Origin: a virus
Virus record (IMG/VR): IMGVR_UViG_3300042301_003626
Span: 1 to 28,626 of that record
Direction: 5' to 3' (one strand)
Length of the DNA: 28,626 nucleotides
Shown here: piece by piece, positions 1 through 8,108 of the stretch
How the letters are laid out: every line of letters starts with the position of its first letter
How positions within the stretch are numbered: position 1 is the stretch's first letter
The notes under the pieces: model-generated
What the model saw: only the letters and a program-made list of their open reading frames with translations
The model's database searches: none
What the model was told of the DNA's origin: nothing
Position numbers and translations under genes: made by a program

Positions 1-647
1 GGAACACAATTTGGAACTTGCTTTCCACCTTTATCCTTCATTCCTACTTGCTTATATCCATCCCAACAATCTTCACATAATGCGTTAGCTTCTCCCTCAT
101 TGCAAGTTTTCCAACCACCACCTTTTGATTTATAGTTCTTTGCAGCCCATCCATTTGCATATGCAGATGGATAAACATCAAATTTAGATTTTGCTGCGGA
201 TTTAGATGCCGACCACTTTGCCGGGTCAGTTGGACAATTCTTTTCTAAAAATAAATTTAGTTTTTCTTCTATATTCATATCTTCATTTTTTTTCTTTCCT
301 GCACAATGTGCTTTTTGAGAGAAACCTTTTGGATTATTGCAATCTATACTACTTTTATATTTATCACTCCATTCTTCATTTTTTGGTTTAGTAGAAACAT
401 ATATTGGCTTTTTACCTTGTCCACTACTATCTTTACCACCTCTTCCTGCATCATTTTGTGCATCTCTCTTTCTACGAGTTGCACTTTCTTTTTCTTTTTT
501 ACTCATCCCAGCTGCTTTTGCCGCAGGAACACATTTAGCATAACCTTTCTTTTCTCCCGAAGTTCCACATGGTGGATGTTTACCATCAACTTTTTTGCCG
601 ATGTTTACCCACTTTTCTTTAAACCATTTATCTAAATCTTCGTTCAT
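1..647 (-). CDS. DUF5872-like basic, Cys-rich phage protein (3' end cut by window edge)
   Basis: The reading frame opens at ATG 645-647 and stays open to the left edge (215 codons visible, no stop), so the C-terminus lies outside the window. The N-terminus (MNEDLDKWFKEKWVNIGKK, then a PPCG / KGYAKCVPAAKA / MSKKEKESATRRKRDAQ pattern) matches what I recall of DUF5872, a family of unknown function found in T4-like phages and giant viruses. The second half carries paired cysteines (CNNPKGFSQKAHC, CNEGEANALCEDC) and a KGGKQVPNCV segment typical of phage small structural or capsid-associated proteins. Lys and Gly are abundant and no membrane segment is visible. The gene follows the terminase by about 30 bases. 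The family call comes from memory of the motif, and the role is unknown. Confidence 0.72.
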   Translation of the reverse strand, partial: MNEDLDKWFKEKWVNIGKKVDGKHPPCGTSGEKKGYAKCVPAAKAAGMSKKEKESATRRKRDAQNDAGRGGKDSSGQGKKPIYVSTKPKNEEWSDKYKSSIDCNNPKGFSQKAHCAGKKKNEDMNIEEKLNLFLEKNCPTDPAKWSASKSAAKSKFDVYPSAYANGWAAKNYKSKGGGWKTCNEGEANALCEDCWDGYKQVGMKDKGGKQVPNCV

Positions 648-664
648 CTATAAGAGTTTCAACA

Positions 665-673
665 TATAAATAT
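665..673 (-). promoter_or_regulatory. ATATTTATA element upstream of DUF5872-like gene
   Basis: The coding-sense nonamer ATATTTATA lies 17 bases before the ATG at 645-647, in the short gap after the terminase stop. The same nonamer precedes several other minus-strand genes (see finding). Its function is inferred from recurrence only. Confidence 0.35.
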
Positions 674-676
674 AGA

Positions 677-2284
677 TTATCCAAGCAACCACTTCAAATT
701 TTCTACTTCCCCATTACCTATTTTCATTTCATATGGATTATCCTTTTGCCAATTGCTAGTATAAACCCCCTCTTCATATGATTTAACCGTAGATGAATTC
801 AACATTGCTTTGGTTAAATCAATCCCTTCTTGCTTCAATCTAAGCGCTGTGTTACGAACCCATAGTCCAATTCCCAATGCCATAATCAAGTCATCATTGT
901 AACTTTTCATAGCTTCAGCTCTACCAGAACTCCAAATAAAAGTAAACATTTCATCAATCAATCTGCTAGAACGAATGAGAATATCTTTTTCTCTCATATA
1001 GGTATCCAATGTAGATATGATAAGAGGACGGGTTTTTGATGTTGTAGAAAACCCAGCAACCATATTTCTTTCATCTCTGTAATACCTATTACTCATTTGT
1101 TTTTCAGTATCAATATATTGTAAATCCTTACTCATATAAAATAAATTAGGATATGCTCTATTAATTACTTGTTGAATTGCTGACCAACCTACATTGGCAT
1201 TTTCTATAATAAGTAATGCATTATTATAATCAGTTGCTAAACTTACTAAGAAGTTTCCAAAATCCTTTGTATCCAATCTCCCTCTATATTCAGCTACTTG
1301 GGTACAATCTTCAATATCTAATACTTGGGCAGTAGAATAATCGGCTCCATCGCCTCGCGCCACATCGGCTACAACCATATATGACTTATTGTAATTTGGA
1401 TATTCCCATTTCCAAAGATTCCCATCAAACCCAGCTTTTTCTATTGGCTCCATCACATATGTATCTTTATACCAAGTCAATAATGCCGGGTCGATTACAG
1501 TATCACCAGAACCAACAAAGTCACAATCACATTCCTGTGCTGCTCCTTTAATTCCTAAAATTCTTGTTTGTTCATCTCTCCATTGTTGATTTCTTTCAGG
1601 GTGTACAGTCCAATGTAAGTTAATACAATTAAAACCATTTGCACCACTTTCTCCATCTACCCACATTTTATGAAACCAATTACCAATACCATTTGGTGTA
1701 GATAATACGATTGCCGAACCACCTGTTGATAGGGTTGATTGTGCCGATAACCAAATTTCATCAATATCTCTAATGAATGCGGCCTCGTCTACTACCAATA
1801 GTGATAAGGCTTCAGAACGACCTGCATCTGGAGAACTTGCAATAGCTTTTACTTGAGAACCATTTTTTAATTTAAGGGAAAGTTTGTTATCTTCAACGGA
1901 TGAGCTTCCACCATCTCTCAACCAAATTGGAAGTAAATCGTGCATAACCCTTACCTTTTCTACTAAGTTTTTTGCAACAGTTACTTTAGTTGCAATAACC
2001 AACGCATTATAGTCCTGATTAAATAACATCTTCCAAAGAATAAAGCCCGCCGATAGAGTTGATAAACCTAACTGGCGGGATTTTAAAATTATATTGAACC
2101 TATTATCTTTGAAATCATCTAAACAATTTTCCTGAAATTGATACAAATGAAATGGTATCTTACCTCTTGTTGGATGTTGGATGACACAATATTTTTTCAT
2201 AAAGTATATCGGGTCGTTTGCAGACTTACGATATTCTTCAGCAATGATATCTTTTAGATTCTTTTTTGGCTGATTTTGAATCAT
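677..2284 (-). CDS. Terminase large subunit (gp17-type packaging ATPase/nuclease)
   Basis: This is the motor that drives DNA into the prohead and cuts the concatemer. The ATPase half has Walker A SRQLGLST (residues 69-76), Walker B LLVVDEA (162-168, D166/E167) and the coupling motif LSTPNG (194-199). The nuclease half shows the RNase H-fold acidic residues: D307 in VVADVARGDG, E361 in LLIIENANVGW, and D464/D465 in SYNDDLIMAL. The length of 535 aa is slightly shorter than T4 gp17 (610 aa), and both catalytic halves are intact. The ATG at 2284 follows the 215-aa gene by 6 bases, so the two are probably co-transcribed. No small terminase subunit is recognisable, although the 222-aa gene upstream is a possible candidate by position only. 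Confidence 0.95.
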   Translation of the reverse strand: MIQNQPKKNLKDIIAEEYRKSANDPIYFMKKYCVIQHPTRGKIPFHLYQFQENCLDDFKDNRFNIILKSRQLGLSTLSAGFILWKMLFNQDYNALVIATKVTVAKNLVEKVRVMHDLLPIWLRDGGSSSVEDNKLSLKLKNGSQVKAIASSPDAGRSEALSLLVVDEAAFIRDIDEIWLSAQSTLSTGGSAIVLSTPNGIGNWFHKMWVDGESGANGFNCINLHWTVHPERNQQWRDEQTRILGIKGAAQECDCDFVGSGDTVIDPALLTWYKDTYVMEPIEKAGFDGNLWKWEYPNYNKSYMVVADVARGDGADYSTAQVLDIEDCTQVAEYRGRLDTKDFGNFLVSLATDYNNALLIIENANVGWSAIQQVINRAYPNLFYMSKDLQYIDTEKQMSNRYYRDERNMVAGFSTTSKTRPLIISTLDTYMREKDILIRSSRLIDEMFTFIWSSGRAEAMKSYNDDLIMALGIGLWVRNTALRLKQEGIDLTKAMLNSSTVKSYEEGVYTSNWQKDNPYEMKIGNGEVENLKWLLG

Positions 2285-2290
2285 ATTGAA

Positions 2291-2938
2291 TTATTTCTTC
2301 ATTCTAATCTTCCAATATACTCCACCATTAATATAAGGAGTCAATCCACCATTTGTTCCATCTACTACTCTATTTGCAACACCAATTCCTAAATTGTATA
2401 TTCTATCTTTTTTGGTATTTACTAAAATTCCCATTCCAACATGAGATACAACATCTGCTTTGTTAAATCCACCTTCAAATCCGTAGAATAATTTTGTTTT
2501 AGGTAATTCTTTTACAATCGTAGTTTCTTTAATAGTTCTTTGTTTAACACTTGCATTGAAAGTTCTACCTAATATTTTGTTTTGTGAGATAGTATCGATT
2601 ACTGATACAGTTCCTAATGAATCAGGTAACACTAACACATCTTTGTATAATACTTTTGAGTAATAATCTTTTAATAATGCAGCTGTATCAATGATTGCTG
2701 GGATTAGTACTTCTTTCTCAACGATTGTTTCGTGATAGATATCTTCACCCTTTTTTGTTACTACTTTCGTTTTAACTACTTCAATTGTATCAATTTCATG
2801 TTTAATAAGTTCATATTTTTTACCATCTATTTTTACAATTTCACCCGTTTTTGTTTTGTTTCCACCACATTGTTGGAAAACTACTATTGCAATTAGTATT
2901 AATAATGCAATGTTCTTAATGTTTAAGAATTTTTTCAT
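2291..2938 (-). CDS. Membrane-anchored or lipoprotein of unknown function
   Basis: This 215-aa protein starts with a short basic stretch (MKKFLNIKN), a hydrophobic segment at residues 9-21 (IALLILIAIVVF) and then QQC24GG, so it is either a lipoprotein with a relaxed Bacteroidota-style lipobox (Cys24) or a signal-anchored protein. The middle (about 30-145) is charged and probably elongated. The last 65 residues alternate hydrophobic and polar residues with glycines (GFEGGF, VGMGILVN, YNLGIGVAN, YINGGVYW), like short beta-hairpins of outer-membrane barrels. It lies 3 bases after the 222-aa gene and 6 bases before the terminase. A role in envelope attachment or lysis (spanin-like) is possible, but nothing in the sequence proves it. 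Confidence 0.6.
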   Translation of the reverse strand: MKKFLNIKNIALLILIAIVVFQQCGGNKTKTGEIVKIDGKKYELIKHEIDTIEVVKTKVVTKKGEDIYHETIVEKEVLIPAIIDTAALLKDYYSKVLYKDVLVLPDSLGTVSVIDTISQNKILGRTFNASVKQRTIKETTIVKELPKTKLFYGFEGGFNKADVVSHVGMGILVNTKKDRIYNLGIGVANRVVDGTNGGLTPYINGGVYWKIRMKK

Positions 2939-2941
2939 AAT

Positions 2942-3610
2942 TTAGTTTTTTATTAATTCTGTGTGATTTAATTCTCGTAACTTATTTTCTAATGCTTCTT
3001 TCCTTTCCAATAGTGCTTCTATTGCATCGGCAGCTCCATCAATATCTTTTTGTAAATCTTCTTTAACTTTCTCTAAATCAATATCCCATTGCCAATTACT
3101 CATGCTACCATCTTCATTAACAAATTCAAATTGTTTAGTAACTCCTGCTAAAGCATCTTCAAATCTCATTTTTAAATCTCTAACATATGCTAGTTGATTT
3201 CTACTTATTTTATAATCTTCATAAAATGGAAATGTTCCATCTATTCTTAACTCACTTTCTAATTTAGCTAAACAAGATGTACATAATCCTGTTTTACGAA
3301 TTAATTTTTTATCTGCGTTACCATATTGTATAGTTTCGCAATTTTCAGCTGAACAAGTGTTTAATTTAGAAAGATATTCTCTAACATCATCCATTTTAGA
3401 ACGGTTGATTTTAAATCCTTCTTTTTGCTCCCACTCTTTACCATCTTTATCAGTCCACACTTCACCGACTTCTCTCTTTTGTTCTACTTCTCCTTCGTAA
3501 CCATGAACTCTTTGATTGTTATCAGTTCTACCAAATACCGTATCTATAATTAATTTACGAGATTTGTGCATCCCCTTTGATTTCTCATCAAAACTTTTTC
3601 TTTTTGTCAT
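2942..3610 (-). CDS. Cys4 zinc-ribbon-like protein with C-terminal coiled coil, unknown function
   Basis: I do not recognise this 222-aa protein. It is strongly charged, with a basic N-terminus. Four cysteines are spaced as two pairs (C86-x4-C91 and C110-x2-C113: TCSAENC and GLCTSC), as in a small zinc ribbon. The C-terminal 45 residues (about 178-222) form a Glu/Lys/Leu-rich predicted coiled coil. It heads a compact run of genes (222-aa, 215-aa, terminase) with gaps of 3 and 6 bases. Its position before gp17 and the coiled coil make it a possible small terminase subunit or packaging partner, but that is an inference from order only. The A/T-only 47-base gap upstream has no Shine-Dalgarno site. 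Confidence 0.7.
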   Translation of the reverse strand: MTKRKSFDEKSKGMHKSRKLIIDTVFGRTDNNQRVHGYEGEVEQKREVGEVWTDKDGKEWEQKEGFKINRSKMDDVREYLSKLNTCSAENCETIQYGNADKKLIRKTGLCTSCLAKLESELRIDGTFPFYEDYKISRNQLAYVRDLKMRFEDALAGVTKQFEFVNEDGSMSNWQWDIDLEKVKEDLQKDIDGAADAIEALLERKEALENKLRELNHTELIKN

Positions 3611-3657
3611 AATTCTATATTGTTAATAACCTTTTATATATGTATATATATATAATT

Positions 3658-6600
3658 TTATTCGTAAAATATACCTAATATCTGATTTAGTGGTGCAAAT
3701 GTACCTGTTAGTTTATATGTATTACCTTTATAAACAAATACAATACCTTCGTTTGGTACTATTTTATCTTTACCACCAATACTAGCTAATCTACTTAATT
3801 CCATTTTTAATTTAGCTATTTTAGATATATCACCACTACCTCTAACTTTTTCAGCAGTTGATTTTAATCTATCTTTCATACTACGAACAGCTGCATCTGG
3901 ATTTACAGTTAATACTGAACCCATAAATGAAAGAACATCTGCCCCAACACCCAAAAATATTTCTTCAAATTGTCTAACATTATCTTTTTGTTGTTTAGCT
4001 ACATTTACTTTATCATTTTCAATTGCCCAACTTTGAGCATCTTTATCAGCAATAGTATTTAAACGGAATGATTTATCACCAAATGCCCATCTTCTTACTA
4101 ATGCTTCCTTTTCTAATTTTTGTAATTTAACTTTTGATTTATTTACAAAATCTTCCCACCATGCTTGATGATATTCAGATACACCATCTTTATCGGATAA
4201 TTGGAACTGAAATTGTATCTTTTGTAATTGAGTAAGGTACTTTGTTTGTTTTGAACTTAACTCCTCTTTTTTAGGTAGTTCTGTTACAGGTGGACCTTGT
4301 ATTGTATACTTTGATTGAACATCAGCGTTCACTTGCTTAATCATTCCTGCTAACATAGTTGCTGCTCCCTGATTTGCACTAATCGCAGAACCCTTTTCAT
4401 CGTAACAAGTTGTATTATGGAATACTAATAAAGCCTGTCCATAAGGAATTACATTTACCGAAGTTGGCCATATTACTTCCAAATTCATAAAACATTTTCC
4501 TTCATCAAATATCTTTTTTCGTTGTGCTTCCGAAAGTGATTGAATTGCTACGGATAAATCTTTCATAGCGAAGTTATATGCATCGGTTAATCCACCTCTA
4601 CCACCAAACTTTGATGCTACATCTTCAATTCCCATTGCCCCTGCTCCGGCATTTTGTAAATGTGATTTATTTCTAGCTGCAATTAATCTACCATTCTTCC
4701 AACTAATTGCCAATGCTTGTCCATCGGTTTTTTCTCTTGTCAATTCTAAATTACCAGTTAATGCTCCTTTGATAATCTTTTTTAAATCACCAAAAGTTAA
4801 ATCCATATCATCAAATGGATGTGACATATGTCCATATGCTCCACCTTCGTTTAGGGATTCTTTAAATGCAGATGATTTGATTTTGTGCCAACCACCGCCT
4901 GGCATTCTGAATATTCTTGCGGGAATTTTGAATGTAGAGCCTATTGGTAATTTACTTTGATATTTTTTATCAATATGAATTACTTTTGTTATAAATTCTT
5001 TTGTTTTATTATCTACTCCTAATAATTCTACTTCAATTTCAACCGGCTGTCCGCCTATCTTAACCTTACCTGCGAATAAACCTTGTGTTAATTCATTTAG
5101 ATTTTTTTTTTCGTCTAATCCCAACTTATCAGTAACATGGGTAACTTCTTTATATCCGTAGTTTCTTAACTTTCTAGCTACATCGTTTCTATCAGCCTTT
5201 GGGTCGTTACATACTACCACTCCAATTTTCTTTCTACCAAATGAACCAGCGGTATCCCACATCTTCATAATTGCTTTAAAATGCCAATCGTTTGGACCTA
5301 CTTCATTGAATACTGATTGTGGATTAGATTTCTCTTCACCTCTTGGAATTCTGAATGTAGTTGCTTTCTTTCCGTTGATTGTTGGCATCCCATAGTCATC
5401 AGTTCCAATATCTTTAACGGTAGTTTTTTTGTTTTTAAACTTACCCATTAAAACAGTATCACCCTTATCAACATCTACATTGATATCTTCATTATAAATT
5501 TGTTTGTTGATTCTACCATATTCTCTCATTAAGATTCCAGCTACTGCATGTGCTTTGTTTTCTATTGGAGAACCATCTGCTCCATCGGTTTCTGCATTTG
5601 TAACCAATCCCATCTCATCTTGCTTTCTATGAGCCATTTCATGTGCAAGTGTTCTTAAAATATCAGCAGTTAATCTACCTTCGGTTGCTACATATATTGA
5701 TTTATCATCTGGATTATATCCACCCAATGATGTTTTTACTTCTGCAAACTCTCTACCACCAACTAATGTAATATTTGGTGTTTCTTTTAATTTTAATCTT
5801 TTAGTTGCAAACTCTACAAAATTCTGAATTGATTGTTGTTTTGATTCTGAAATATCCTCTTTCATCAAATCCATTGCTGCATTTTTTAAATCAGATTCAG
5901 GTTTGTTTTTTTTATATGATTCAATAGATGCCAACATTTGTTCATCGGTCATCTTATATGTTCCCATTCTCTCACCTATTTTCTTTATTAGGTTCATCAT
6001 CATATCTTGTGGATTTGGTTGATTTGATTTATCATCTATGGCTTCCAAAATACCACCCGTTACAACGCTCAATACAGCACCACCACCACCTGCTTGTAAT
6101 GCGCCAGCTCCAACAGATTCAAACGCAACATGCTTAACCATATCTTTACCTAAATGTGTACTAAATCCTAATGCTCCATGTGTAAATGCACTAGCCGCAC
6201 CGTGTGTTGCTGCTTGTCCAATGGTTTGACCTGCATATGCGGTTACATTTGCAGTTGTACCGATTCCTTTAGCTGCTAAAGCTCCTACTCCAGCTCCAGC
6301 CACTGCCATACTAGCACACATAACAGCGGCATCCATTGCTGTTCCTTTTATTCCTTTTAATTGCTCACTTCTTTCGTACCAAGATTTCTTTGCTAATGCT
6401 TTTTCTCTTGGAGATAAATCTTCTCTGAATACAGGTTCTTTTGTAGTTTTAGGTCTACCTCTCCAATCTTTAGCTTGAACGGGATTACCTTCTTCGTCAT
6501 GTACATCGTGTCCATGGCTATCTTTTTTATAAACAGGAACTTCTTGCATTTTAGGCTTCATATTTCCAAAAAACCCCTTATCACCTTCTTGAGTATAATC

Positions 6601-8022
6601 AGACCAATTTACTTTTTTACCAGTTTTTTCGTCTTTAATAGTACCCAATTTACCTGAAGTTGCTATTGAGTACATTCCTTTACCAAATTCTTTATATTGG
6701 TCTACTTTATGTGCAATAACATGCCCAACTGCTTTACCAACCTTATGTAATTTATCTCCAGTCCAATCATTTAATTTTTCATACCAACCTTTTCTAGTTT
6801 CAGATTCAGGGTTGTTAGTATCTTCAGCTGCTTTTTTCTCATCATCTGATAAATCAGCCATAGCTTGGTGTAATTTCTCTTTTACTTCTGCTTTTTTCTT
6901 ATCCCCATCAGTCATTTCGGCAGAAGATTTTAATTCTGCTCCACTTAATTTTTGCTCAGGAGGAGGTGCTTGTTTTCCAGTATCTGCTCCACCTTTTTTA
7001 TCTGCAGTTGGTTCTTCTTTTTTCTTATCTACTTTACCCTGTGCAGTTGCTCCTTTATTAACAGGCTGACCTGGTTGAGATGGCTTAGGTTCGTTAACAG
7101 GTGCATCGGAAGGCCCTTTAGACATTGCTTTTTTCTTAACTGCATCAATTTCTTTTGGAGTTAATGTACGAATTTTACCATTATCTGATTTGTGGGTAGC
7201 CGGTTGCCCCTCTTTACCATAATACCCACCACCTAAATGGGTTAATCCCATTTTCTCTGCTTCAGATTCTTCGTTAAAATATGTTCTAGTAAATTCTTCA
7301 AACATTTCTTCCATTGCAGCTCTACCAATTAATTCTGCAATTGGGTCATAAAGATATTCATCATCTGAAGTTGATTCAGGTGAATTTCTAAATTCTTTAT
7401 TTTTTCTTTCGATATCTTTTACTTGTTCTTCTGAAGGGTAGCCTTTGTATAGTTCTTCATTTAATTTACCTGTTATCATATTGAATATATCTTTGTCAAA
7501 TTTTGGATATGCTTTCGTAAATCCTTTTTGTTTATCTTTATCATCGCCTTTACTTAACCAATTACGAACATCAGTTCCACTTATAGCGTTATCTTCCGCA
7601 GGAACTGCATAAACATAACCAATTTCATCATAACCATATCCAGTCTTACCATTATATGGTTTAAAATATTTACCTGCTAATCTATCTGCATCTTTTTGTC
7701 CAACTGCTGCAACATAGGCAGTAGTCTTTCCATCCATACCACTTAAAATTTCTTTTGGTGCATATGGGTTTTTTACTTGAACTATTTTATTTGGAGATAT
7801 ACCAAACATTTTAGTCATTATAGTTTTCTTTTCATTAAAATTAAAAGGAGATTTTGGTCCTGAAGTATCATTAGAAGTTCCTATGTAAACATTATTTGCA
7901 CCAAACTTAGAAACTAATTTCTGATAAGTAGCATAATGTCCTTTATGGAAGGGTTGAAATCTACCAGCGTAAACTACTACTACTTTTTTAATTTCAGGTT
8001 TATCTATTTCTTTTATATTCAT
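3658..8022 (-). CDS. Giant multidomain 'polyvalent' protein: HxGH nucleotidyltransferase + HExxH metallopeptidase + ATP-ligase-type nucleotidyltransferase
   Basis: This 1454-aa protein carries at least three catalytic modules. Residues 14-185 look like a nucleotidylyltransferase of the NMNAT/cytidylyltransferase superfamily: GRFQPFHKGH (20-29, HxGH) and ISGTDVR (147-153). Residues 305-405 are a Lys/Glu/Pro-rich linker. Residues 560-660 form an Ala/Gly-rich hydrophobic stretch (possible membrane-active or core segment). Residues 740-835 contain a zinc-peptidase motif HEMAH (794-798) with a downstream Glu (E821) as a possible third ligand. The C-terminus looks like a covalent nucleotidyltransferase of the DNA/RNA ligase type: motif I EKTDG (1097-1101, K1098), motif III FMNLEVIW (1178-1185), motif IV EGIVF (1425-1429) and motif V YKLTG (1436-1440). 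The frame is unbroken. The combination fits virion-packaged proteins injected with the DNA. The domain calls rest on motifs read by eye. The substrates are unknown. Confidence 0.8.
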   Translation of the reverse strand: MNIKEIDKPEIKKVVVVYAGRFQPFHKGHYATYQKLVSKFGANNVYIGTSNDTSGPKSPFNFNEKKTIMTKMFGISPNKIVQVKNPYAPKEILSGMDGKTTAYVAAVGQKDADRLAGKYFKPYNGKTGYGYDEIGYVYAVPAEDNAISGTDVRNWLSKGDDKDKQKGFTKAYPKFDKDIFNMITGKLNEELYKGYPSEEQVKDIERKNKEFRNSPESTSDDEYLYDPIAELIGRAAMEEMFEEFTRTYFNEESEAEKMGLTHLGGGYYGKEGQPATHKSDNGKIRTLTPKEIDAVKKKAMSKGPSDAPVNEPKPSQPGQPVNKGATAQGKVDKKKEEPTADKKGGADTGKQAPPPEQKLSGAELKSSAEMTDGDKKKAEVKEKLHQAMADLSDDEKKAAEDTNNPESETRKGWYEKLNDWTGDKLHKVGKAVGHVIAHKVDQYKEFGKGMYSIATSGKLGTIKDEKTGKKVNWSDYTQEGDKGFFGNMKPKMQEVPVYKKDSHGHDVHDEEGNPVQAKDWRGRPKTTKEPVFREDLSPREKALAKKSWYERSEQLKGIKGTAMDAAVMCASMAVAGAGVGALAAKGIGTTANVTAYAGQTIGQAATHGAASAFTHGALGFSTHLGKDMVKHVAFESVGAGALQAGGGGAVLSVVTGGILEAIDDKSNQPNPQDMMMNLIKKIGERMGTYKMTDEQMLASIESYKKNKPESDLKNAAMDLMKEDISESKQQSIQNFVEFATKRLKLKETPNITLVGGREFAEVKTSLGGYNPDDKSIYVATEGRLTADILRTLAHEMAHRKQDEMGLVTNAETDGADGSPIENKAHAVAGILMREYGRINKQIYNEDINVDVDKGDTVLMGKFKNKKTTVKDIGTDDYGMPTINGKKATTFRIPRGEEKSNPQSVFNEVGPNDWHFKAIMKMWDTAGSFGRKKIGVVVCNDPKADRNDVARKLRNYGYKEVTHVTDKLGLDEKKNLNELTQGLFAGKVKIGGQPVEIEVELLGVDNKTKEFITKVIHIDKKYQSKLPIGSTFKIPARIFRMPGGGWHKIKSSAFKESLNEGGAYGHMSHPFDDMDLTFGDLKKIIKGALTGNLELTREKTDGQALAISWKNGRLIAARNKSHLQNAGAGAMGIEDVASKFGGRGGLTDAYNFAMKDLSVAIQSLSEAQRKKIFDEGKCFMNLEVIWPTSVNVIPYGQALLVFHNTTCYDEKGSAISANQGAATMLAGMIKQVNADVQSKYTIQGPPVTELPKKEELSSKQTKYLTQLQKIQFQFQLSDKDGVSEYHQAWWEDFVNKSKVKLQKLEKEALVRRWAFGDKSFRLNTIADKDAQSWAIENDKVNVAKQQKDNVRQFEEIFLGVGADVLSFMGSVLTVNPDAAVRSMKDRLKSTAEKVRGSGDISKIAKLKMELSRLASIGGKDKIVPNEGIVFVYKGNTYKLTGTFAPLNQILGIFYE

Positions 8023-8025
8023 GTG

Positions 8026-8034
8026 TATAAATAT
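8026..8034 (-). promoter_or_regulatory. ATATTTATA element upstream of the 1454-aa gene
   Basis: The coding-sense nonamer ATATTTATA lies 3 bases before the ATG at 8020-8022. AATAAATA (8037-8044) lies just upstream in the coding sense and resembles the NATAAATA late-promoter core of T4-like phages. Either could drive this gene; neither is proven. Confidence 0.35.
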
Positions 8035-8036
8035 CT

Positions 8037-8044
8037 TATTTATT
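8037..8044 (-). promoter_or_regulatory. Possible T4-type late promoter core (AATAAATA)
   Basis: In the coding sense the octamer AATAAATA lies 14 bases before the start of the 1454-aa gene, in the 86-base gap after the galactosyltransferase. T4-like late promoters have a TATAAATA or NATAAATA core. In an AT-rich genome this can also arise by chance. Confidence 0.3.
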
Positions 8045-8108
8045 GTACTTTTAGTAAGTACTAGTCTTTTTTTAGGTCAAACATACGAAATTTTTTCCAA
8101 ATTTCCAA

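Noticed and set aside
206-635. Overlapping plus-strand ORFs of 61-109 codons rich in Phe, Ser and Leu
   Set aside because: They are antisense shadows of the edge-cut DUF5872-like gene, whose minus-strand frame is fully open and has recognisable motifs.
3635-3654. TA-dinucleotide tract as a regulatory repeat or origin
   Set aside because: It is short and in a very AT-rich gap; no iterons or adjacent initiator gene support a function.
4769-7164. Several plus-strand ORFs opposite the 1454-aa gene
   Set aside because: They lie antisense to conserved catalytic domains and have low-complexity Ser/Phe/Pro composition typical of shadows.
8080-8105. GAAATTT/AAATTTC hairpin after the galactosyltransferase as a terminator
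   Set aside because: The stem is almost all A/T and no T tract follows in the coding sense.
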